Shown here piece after piece: positions 1 through 4,259 of a DNA stretch of 6,648 nt; positions within the stretch are counted from its first letter, which is position 1, and the number at the start of each line of letters is the position of its first letter. This DNA comes from an uncultured Collinsella sp. (lineage in GTDB: Bacteria; Actinomycetota; Coriobacteriia; Coriobacteriales; Coriobacteriaceae), in the NCBI GenBank assembly GCA_902475785.1, contig CABSAN010000081.1:1-6648 (forward strand), read 5' to 3'. The position numbers and the translations under genes were made by a program. A model generated the notes under the pieces. That model was not told the origin of the DNA. It saw nothing but the letters and a program-made list of their open reading frames with translations, and searched no databases.

Positions 1-216
1 TTTGTCTGCACCTCGCTCTTTATCTGCCTGCTCTTTTCGCAGCGACTGTCGCGCGGCAATGTCGTGGCTGCCGTTATGGCTGCGGTGTCCGTTGCCCTAT
101 GCAAGCTCTTGGGGTGGACGAATATCGCCGTGCCGGCAAGCGTGCTCGTCGGCGTTGCCGCGGCGCTTGCGTGCGATGCTCTCGCCGAAGGAAGGGGCGC
201 TCGCGATGCCCGTTAA
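1..216 (+). CDS. azlC: AzlC family branched-chain amino acid permease, C-terminal part (5' end outside window)
   Basis: This is the last 71 codons of a gene that begins before the window; reading frame 1 is open from base 1 to the TAA at 214-216. The visible part has two hydrophobic stretches, about residues 1-15 (FVCTSLFICLL) and 20-64 (rich in V, A and L, with a KLLGWTNIAVP turn), then a short polar tail ending GRGARDAR. AzlC is the large subunit of a two-part inner-membrane exporter of branched-chain amino acids and their analogues. The assignment rests mainly on the gene that follows, which is a good AzlD and overlaps this one by 11 bases, the usual azlCD arrangement. The visible segment also fits the end of an AzlC protein. 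The overlap suggests translational coupling. The promoter and any regulator lie outside the window. Confidence 0.75.
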   Translation, partial: FVCTSLFICLLFSQRLSRGNVVAAVMAAVSVALCKLLGWTNIAVPASVLVGVAAALACDALAEGRGARDAR

Positions 217-529
217 TGAGTTTTTGGTCCTGTGGCTGTTGTCTTGGGCGGCCATCGCGTTTTTCCGCATTGCCCCGGCGTTTGCTTTGCGCGGGAGGAC
301 ACTGTCGCCCCGCGTTACCGAGGCCTTGGGTTATATTCCGCCCGCCGCCTTTGCGGCGCTGGTCGCTAACGATTTGATAAGCCCTGGCGCTTTCGACGCC
401 GGCTTGTGGCAGGGCTTGATTCCCTGGATTGCGGCTGCCGGTGTCGTGGCGGTGGCAATCAAGACAAAGTCGATGCTGTGGTGCTGCGTCTCGGGCATCG
501 TGTTCTATACCGTTTTGAGCTTCATATAA
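206..529 (+). CDS. azlD: AzlD family branched-chain amino acid transport protein
   Basis: A complete 107-residue protein, the usual size for AzlD, the small membrane partner of AzlC. It has about four membrane segments: residues 4-22 (LVLWLLSWAAIAFFR), 42-58 around the IPPAAFAALVAND motif, 69-84 and 90-107. The order 'R...P...RVTEALGYIPPAAFAALV' is typical of the family. I chose the ATG at 206 because a good ribosome binding site (AAGGAAGGGG, about 188-197) lies some 9 bases upstream. An in-frame ATG at 176 lacks such a site. The gene overlaps the end of azlC by 11 bases in another frame, so the two are very likely co-transcribed and coupled. The expected role is export of leucine, isoleucine, valine or analogues from the cytoplasm. 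Substrate is inferred from family only. Confidence 0.88.
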   Translation: MPVNEFLVLWLLSWAAIAFFRIAPAFALRGRTLSPRVTEALGYIPPAAFAALVANDLISPGAFDAGLWQGLIPWIAAAGVVAVAIKTKSMLWCCVSGIVFYTVLSFI

Positions 530-533
530 GAGC

Positions 534-552
534 GGGGCGCGTTTGGCGTCCC
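534..552 (+). terminator. Short GC-rich hairpin after azlD, possible weak terminator
   Basis: Just after the azlD stop codon, GGGGCGC (534-540) can pair with GCGTCCC (546-552) around a 5-base loop, with one G-T pair. No run of T follows, so it is at best a weak or factor-dependent terminator and could simply protect the mRNA 3' end. Nothing else in 530-671 resembles a terminator for the azlCD unit. Confidence 0.3.
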
Positions 553-611
553 GGCCCAACGAATCGAATTTCTCACCGAGCCGGTCTGCTTCTTCTGGTA
601 CCATGGTCAAA

Positions 612-627
612 CTTTACTGTAGCAAAG
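612..627. promoter_or_regulatory. Imperfect inverted repeat upstream of kdgT, candidate operator
   Basis: CTTTACTGTAGCAAAG is a 16-base near-palindrome: half-sites CTTTaCT and AGcAAAG with one mismatched pair around a central GT. It lies 44 bases before the kdgT start, where a repressor site would be expected. I could not assign confident -35 and -10 boxes around it, and no regulator gene is in the window, so the binding protein is unknown. A chance palindrome is possible. Confidence 0.3.
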
Positions 628-671
628 CGTGACGTGGGCTTTTGTTCTGCGTCAGCGGAAATGGGGGTTTC

Positions 672-1694
672 ATGGCACAGGAAGCGACCGCCAACGAGCA
701 AAAGAAATTCAAGGTACCGCGTATCCCGGGCGACATCATGATCTATCCCATGATTGTTGGCCTTTTGCTCAACACTTTCTGTCCGCAGGTCTTTGAGATC
801 GGCGGCTTCTTTACGGCTGCCTGCCGTGGCGGCTCCAATACCATCGTCGCTGCGATCCTGCTCTTCGTGGGTGCCGGCATCAGCTTCAAGTCCACGCCGG
901 GCGCTATCAAGACCGGCATCGTCGTACTGATTCCCAAGCTTGTTGTTGCGGCCGCCCTTGGCTTGGGTGTGGCATATTTCTTTAACGATAACTTCCTGGG
1001 CCTGAGCTCCGTGTCTATCATCGGCGGCATCACGTTTTGCAACATGGCGCTCTACACGGGCATCATGGGCGAGTTCGGCGACGAGTCCGAGCAGGGCGCC
1101 GTCGGTATCCTGTTCTTTACGGCCGGCCCCGCCGTCACCATGATCATCCTCGGTGTCTCGGGTCTCGCCAACATCCCCGTCGGCACTATCATCGGATCCA
1201 TCCTGCCGCTTGTTATCGGCATGGTTCTGGGCAACCTCTTCCCGTTCATCAAGAACCTGCTGGTCCCCGGCGCCAATCCCGCGATCGCTGTCATCGGTTT
1301 TCAGCTCGGTGCGTCCATGAGCCTTTCGAGCTTTATCACCGGTGGCATCTCGGGCATCCTGCTGGGTCTCATCACGCTCTTTATCGTCGGCCCCATCACC
1401 TTTGCGTTCGAGCGCCTGTGCGGTGGTAACGGCAAGGCGGCCGTTGCCTGCTCCACTATCGCCGGCACGGCTATGACCACGCCGGTCGCCCTCGCCGAGG
1501 TCGCCCCGCGCTATGCCGAGCTTGCGCCCACCGCGTACGCCCAGATCGCCACCGCCGTCATCATCACGGCAGTCATGGCTCCGATCCTGACCGGCTGGGT
1601 CGATAAGAAGTTCTGCCACGGCAAAGAGGATCTGTCGGTCGAAGGCGTCGAGGCTATTGAGGAGGCCGTCGCGACCGACATCGACGGCGAGTAA
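672..1694 (+). CDS. kdgT: 2-keto-3-deoxygluconate permease (KdgT family)
   Basis: A complete 340-residue membrane protein, close to the roughly 330 residues of known KdgT proteins. KdgT imports 2-keto-3-deoxygluconate, a breakdown product of pectin and other uronic-acid polymers, by proton symport across the inner membrane. The family match is visible along the length. Near the N-terminus is RIPGDIMIYPMIVG (17-30), like the IPGGMM start of E. coli KdgT. TMIILGVSGLA (156-166) corresponds to its TMIILGTAGIA. The segment 253-306 contains AGTAMTTPVALAEVAP and IATAVIITAVMAPILT, corresponding to the AGAAVATPVLIAEMVP and VATAVIVTSILVPILT of E. coli. About ten hydrophobic helices are present. The acidic tail (316-340) is longer than in E. 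coli. I chose the ATG at 672, preceded by GGGGG at 663-667 at short spacing; a TTG at 642 would add ten residues with no better site. The gene stands alone: no KDG kinase, aldolase or regulator is visible nearby, so the substrate is inferred from family. Confidence 0.9.
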   Translation: MAQEATANEQKKFKVPRIPGDIMIYPMIVGLLLNTFCPQVFEIGGFFTAACRGGSNTIVAAILLFVGAGISFKSTPGAIKTGIVVLIPKLVVAAALGLGVAYFFNDNFLGLSSVSIIGGITFCNMALYTGIMGEFGDESEQGAVGILFFTAGPAVTMIILGVSGLANIPVGTIIGSILPLVIGMVLGNLFPFIKNLLVPGANPAIAVIGFQLGASMSLSSFITGGISGILLGLITLFIVGPITFAFERLCGGNGKAAVACSTIAGTAMTTPVALAEVAPRYAELAPTAYAQIATAVIITAVMAPILTGWVDKKFCHGKEDLSVEGVEAIEEAVATDIDGE

Positions 1695-1743
1695 TCGTCG
1701 ACGCGAGTCAATCAAGCCGGCGTGTGCAATTCGCGCCGTATAG

Positions 1744-1799
1744 GCGCCCGAACGAAAGCTGTCTTGCAGCGACGTTCGGGCGCTCTGCTATTATTCCCC
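1744..1799 (+). terminator. Intrinsic terminator of kdgT
   Basis: A perfect 11-bp stem, GCGCCCGAACG (1744-1754) with CGTTCGGGCGC (1773-1783), encloses an 18-base loop that can itself fold into a small GCTG/CAGC hairpin (1758-1761 with 1767-1770). A T-rich stretch, TCTGCTATTATT, follows. It lies 50 bases after the kdgT stop codon and separates kdgT from the downstream GGDEF gene. Confidence 0.8.
1764..1794 (+). promoter_or_regulatory. Possible promoter of the GGDEF gene
   Basis: TTGCAG (1764-1769) and TATTAT (1789-1794) resemble -35 and -10 boxes, with a long 19-base spacer. The pair overlaps the kdgT terminator, which would place the transcript start near 1801 and give a leader of about 85 bases. 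The -10 match is good, but the spacing is not ideal and the overlap with a terminator T-stretch could be fortuitous. Confidence 0.25.
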
Positions 1800-1801
1800 T
1801 T

Positions 1802-1852
1802 ACCCCTGCGGAGTAGGGGGTGTTTATTGTCCAGACACGAATCGGGCGATTC
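1802..1852 (+). other. Leader of the GGDEF gene with two short hairpins
   Basis: Between the kdgT terminator and the GGDEF start codon are two potential stem-loops. CCCCT (1803-1807) pairs with AGGGG (1815-1819), and GAATC (1839-1843) pairs with GATTC (1848-1852) across a GGGC loop. They could affect translation or be an operator. I see none of the conserved core of a c-di-GMP riboswitch. The stems are short and may be meaningless. Confidence 0.25.
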
Positions 1853-1884
1853 TGACCACTTGGATATTGAAGGGATGGCGTCTA

Positions 1885-3027
1885 GTGGTTAAGGCACTCA
1901 AAATTGAGATATTCCTGCTATGCATGATTGTTCTTATCGGGCTTGCCGCACGAAGCCGCCGCTCCCTGTTCTCGAGCACCCAGCAGCTCTTGTTTAGCAT
2001 GCTTGGCTACACGTCTGCTGCCTACATTTTCTTCGATATGATCTGGACGCTCTCGGACGGCGTGAGCACTCCTGTAGGCATCACGGCCAACTGGATTTCC
2101 AACGCGGTCTCGTTTTCGCTGTTCGCCATCGCGTGCCTCATTTGGTTTTTCTATTCCGAGACAGTGCAGGGCTCTCGCCTTTTGACCGCGCGCTATAGGG
2201 TGGCGCTCGTGACGTTGCCAACCGTATTGGTGGTCGTGCTGGCATTTACCAGCTACTGGACGCACACTATGTTCTATATCGATGCGCAGGGCGTATATCT
2301 TCGCGGAGCGCTTTATATGATTCAACCTATCGTTAGCTACTGCTACATCATATATACGTCTTTGCATGCCTTTATTCAGACTCGAAAAGTCGAAAGTCTG
2401 CAAAAGAAGGCCATTTATCGCACCCTCGCCTTTTTTGCGGTTCCCGCTCTGGTGGGCGGTACCTTCCAGGTTTTGTTTTCGGTACCGGGCCTTTGCGTCG
2501 GTATATCGCTGAGTATCCTGCTGCTCTACATCATCTACCAGGAGCAGCTGATCTCGACCGACCCGTTGACTGGCCTTAACAATCGCAACCGTTTTGAGAC
2601 CTATATGCTGTCGCTCTTCTCAAATGTGGATCAGGCCGAAGATGTGTACCTGCTTATGATGGACGCCGACGGCTTTAAGCAGATTAACGACCGCTATGGA
2701 CATGTGGAGGGCGACCATGCCCTCCAGGTCATATCCGCTACGCTCAAAGAGGTCTGCTCGGCGTCTGGTGGCTTTATCGCGCGTTATGGCGGCGATGAGT
2801 TCGTGGTGCTTCAAAAGGCGACGGCGGAGCAGGATATCATGCATCTGTGCGCGACAATCAACGATGAGCTCGCGCGCGCCGAGGTTCCGTATCTGTTGCG
2901 GATGTCCATCGGCTATGCACGGGTCGGTGATGGTGTCGATACCTGGCAAGACTTACTTCGCGCTGCCGATGCGGAGCTCTACCGCGTCAAGGCCGAGAAA
3001 AAGAAAGCCGGCGTCCAGATACGCTAG
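1885..3027 (+). CDS. Membrane-bound GGDEF protein, probable diguanylate cyclase
   Basis: A 380-residue protein with two parts. Residues 1-220 carry about seven hydrophobic segments (near 6-22, 34-56, 69-90, 106-124, 139-162, 181-198 and 203-219) that form a membrane sensor I cannot assign to a named family. Residues 224-380 are a GGDEF domain, which makes c-di-GMP from two GTP in the cytoplasm. Its landmarks are intact: STDPLTGLNNRNRFE (224-238), MDADGFKQINDRYGH (259-273) with the metal-binding Asp260, and the RYGGDEF signature (GGDEF at 302-306), then MSIGYA (340-345). The RxxD inhibitory site expected about five residues before GGDEF is absent; that place reads ASGG. There is no EAL or HD-GYP domain. 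I chose GTG at 1885 because GAAGGG (1869-1874) lies ten bases upstream; a TTG at 1867 would add six residues without a clear ribosome binding site. The gene appears monocistronic, with terminators on both sides. Activity is likely from motif content; the signal is unknown. Confidence 0.88.
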   Translation: MVKALKIEIFLLCMIVLIGLAARSRRSLFSSTQQLLFSMLGYTSAAYIFFDMIWTLSDGVSTPVGITANWISNAVSFSLFAIACLIWFFYSETVQGSRLLTARYRVALVTLPTVLVVVLAFTSYWTHTMFYIDAQGVYLRGALYMIQPIVSYCYIIYTSLHAFIQTRKVESLQKKAIYRTLAFFAVPALVGGTFQVLFSVPGLCVGISLSILLLYIIYQEQLISTDPLTGLNNRNRFETYMLSLFSNVDQAEDVYLLMMDADGFKQINDRYGHVEGDHALQVISATLKEVCSASGGFIARYGGDEFVVLQKATAEQDIMHLCATINDELARAEVPYLLRMSIGYARVGDGVDTWQDLLRAADAELYRVKAEKKKAGVQIR

Positions 3028-3069
3028 AAAAAGGGCGCACGACCGTTGCGATGGTCGTGCGCCCTTTTT
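3028..3069. terminator. Strong bidirectional intrinsic terminator
   Basis: GGGCGCACGACC (3033-3044) pairs perfectly with GGTCGTGCGCCC (3053-3064) around an 8-base loop, flanked by five A on the left and five T on the right, so the stem can reach 17 bp. It begins immediately after the GGDEF stop codon. Because the A and T runs are symmetrical, the minus-strand transcript of the convergent EamA gene should also stop here. Confidence 0.92.
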
Positions 3070-3216
3070 GCGTTTGCGGGGGCCACCGGCCATAACGCCC
3101 AGGCGCGGTACGGCAAGACGGGCGACTGCCGTCGCGGCTCGGTACGAAATCAACGAGAACCAGTGCATTCCATTAAGCTAAAGTGTGTGAAGGCTCTCTC
3201 TAAAAAGGTGAGCTCG
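3070..3216. other. Convergent intergenic gap with no gene
   Basis: These 147 bases lie between the bidirectional terminator and the 3' end of the EamA gene. I see no credible coding sequence. Two small inverted repeats are present: GGCC-ACC-GGCC (3081-3091), and ACGGCA (3110-3115) with TGCCGT (3127-3132). If the EamA transcript ends only at the strong terminator, this stretch is its 3' untranslated region. Confidence 0.5.
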
Positions 3217-4152
3217 CTAGGCTTTTTTGGGTTTGTTAACGATGATGATGCCACCGCAGACCAACAGCAGGGCAACGATGACGGTAACGGGGCTCGTGCC
3301 AGCGCCCTCGCCGAGCAGCAGCGCGCTCAGCAGCACGCCAAAGACGGGGTTCATAAACCCAAAGACCGAGACGCGGCTGACGGGGTTGACGGCAAGCAGG
3401 CGCGACCACAGCGAGTAGGCGACCGCGGAGATAAGCGCCATGTAGATGATGAGCGCGATGGCGGGGGCAATCGCCGTGGGGGAGAGCGCGCCACCCATCA
3501 AAAAGCCGATGGCGGTGAGGACCAGGCCGCCGACCAAGAACTGCCACCCGGCAAGCAAGACGCCGTCGTGCTCACGCGAGAAGATACCGATCAGGCAGGT
3601 CGAAAGGGCACCCGCGACGGTGGAGGCCAGGATAAAGCCCTCGCCGTTGAGCGCAAAGCCAAAGGTGCCGTCCGCGCCCGAAAGGTTGACGAGCGCGACA
3701 CCGGCAAAGCCCAACACGCAGCCAAGCACCTTGGCCGCATCGAGCTTTTCGGTGCGAAACGCCAGGGCGGCAAAGAGGATGGCTAGGAAGTTGGCGCTGG
3801 CCTCGATGATGGAGCTCGACATGGCACTGGCACGCGAGAGTCCCAGGTAGAAAAAGAAGTACTGGCCGATGGTCTGGAAGAGCGACAAGATGCAGATGGG
3901 CTTGATATCACGCGCTTGCGGAACGAGCGGACGGCGCTGGGCCACGCTCATGCCAACAATGACCAGCATGCCGGCAAGCGTGAAGCGCAGACCCGCGAAG
4001 AGCAGCTGCGAGGCGCTGTCGTGCACGGGAATGCCAAAGAGGCCGTAGCCGATCTTGATGCAGGGGAAGGCGGAGCCCCAGAGCGCGCAGCAAACAAGAC
4101 AGCCCAGGATGAGTCCGGGCAGGGTGGCGAGATACGGCTTGCGGCTTTCCAT
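3217..4152 (-). CDS. EamA family (drug/metabolite transporter superfamily) permease
   Basis: A complete 311-residue protein of the size expected for a two-domain EamA transporter. It has ten predicted membrane segments (about 10-30, 47-70, 83-103, 108-132, 138-156, 169-190, 198-219, 226-248, 260-282 and 287-306), in two repeats of five. Family landmarks include ALWGSAFPCIKIG (23-35), the end of the first repeat (KVLGCVLGFAGVALV, 141-155) and, in the second repeat, NPVSRVSVFGFMNPVFGVLLSALLLGE (256-282) with its Pro-Val pair. Such proteins move small metabolites, amino acids or drugs across the inner membrane; the substrate cannot be told from sequence. The chosen ATG (4152-4150) has AGGAAGG about five bases upstream. 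An in-frame GTG at 4194 would lie inside the purL terminator stem and was rejected. The gene follows purL on the same strand, 99 bases after its stop, but a strong terminator lies between them. Confidence 0.9.
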   Translation of the reverse strand: MESRKPYLATLPGLILGCLVCCALWGSAFPCIKIGYGLFGIPVHDSASQLLFAGLRFTLAGMLVIVGMSVAQRRPLVPQARDIKPICILSLFQTIGQYFFFYLGLSRASAMSSSIIEASANFLAILFAALAFRTEKLDAAKVLGCVLGFAGVALVNLSGADGTFGFALNGEGFILASTVAGALSTCLIGIFSREHDGVLLAGWQFLVGGLVLTAIGFLMGGALSPTAIAPAIALIIYMALISAVAYSLWSRLLAVNPVSRVSVFGFMNPVFGVLLSALLLGEGAGTSPVTVIVALLLVCGGIIIVNKPKKA

Positions 4153-4177
4153 GATGTCCTTCCTACATGCGCAAAGC

Positions 4178-4214
4178 AAAAAAGAACCCGCCACCGGATG
4201 TGCCGGTGGCGGGT
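4178..4214 (-). terminator. Intrinsic terminator of purL
   Basis: On the minus strand ACCCGCCACCGG (4214-4203) pairs perfectly with CCGGTGGCGGGT (4197-4186) around a 5-base loop, and is followed by TCTTTTTT. The 12-bp stem plus T run makes a strong terminator, starting 37 bases after the purL stop codon. It ends only about 20 bases before the ribosome binding site of the EamA gene. Confidence 0.9.
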
Positions 4215-4230
4215 GTTGTTACCCGAGGGG

Positions 4231-4259
4231 ATTGTACCCGATGGGAAAGGTTTAGTCGA
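4231..4259 (-). promoter_or_regulatory. Candidate promoter for the EamA gene at the 3' end of purL
   Basis: Read on the minus strand, TCGACT (4259-4254) and TACAAT (4236-4231) are separated by 17 bases and match the -35 and -10 consensus at four and five of six positions. The -35 box overlaps the last codons of purL. Transcription would start near 4224 and run through the purL terminator before reaching the EamA gene. The sequence match is fair; whether it is used is unknown. Confidence 0.35.

Noticed and set aside
642..671. A TTG start giving kdgT ten more residues
   Set aside because: No ribosome binding site is seen, and the added residues do not resemble the family N-terminus, which begins shortly before IPGD.
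573..1715. A 380-codon open frame on the minus strand, antisense to kdgT
   Set aside because: Its product is highly charged and low in complexity (rich in D, R and G), the expected shadow of a GC-rich gene. The plus strand encodes a clear KdgT.
1795..1884. c-di-GMP riboswitch in the leader of the GGDEF gene
   Set aside because: The leader is only about 85 bases, with two short stems and none of the conserved tetraloop-receptor or core bases I would expect.
3202..3227. AAAAAG/CTTTTT hairpin at the end of the EamA gene as its terminator
   Set aside because: The stem is six pairs, almost all A-T, with a 14-base loop that folds poorly. It is unlikely to terminate efficiently.
3046..3786. A 246-codon plus-strand frame beginning inside the terminator hairpin
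   Set aside because: It starts in a terminator stem and then runs antisense to the EamA gene; the product is charged and has no domain.
4153..4194. A 14-residue N-terminal extension of the EamA protein from a GTG at 4194
   Set aside because: That start lies inside the purL terminator stem, while the ATG at 4152 has a good AGGAAGG ribosome binding site.
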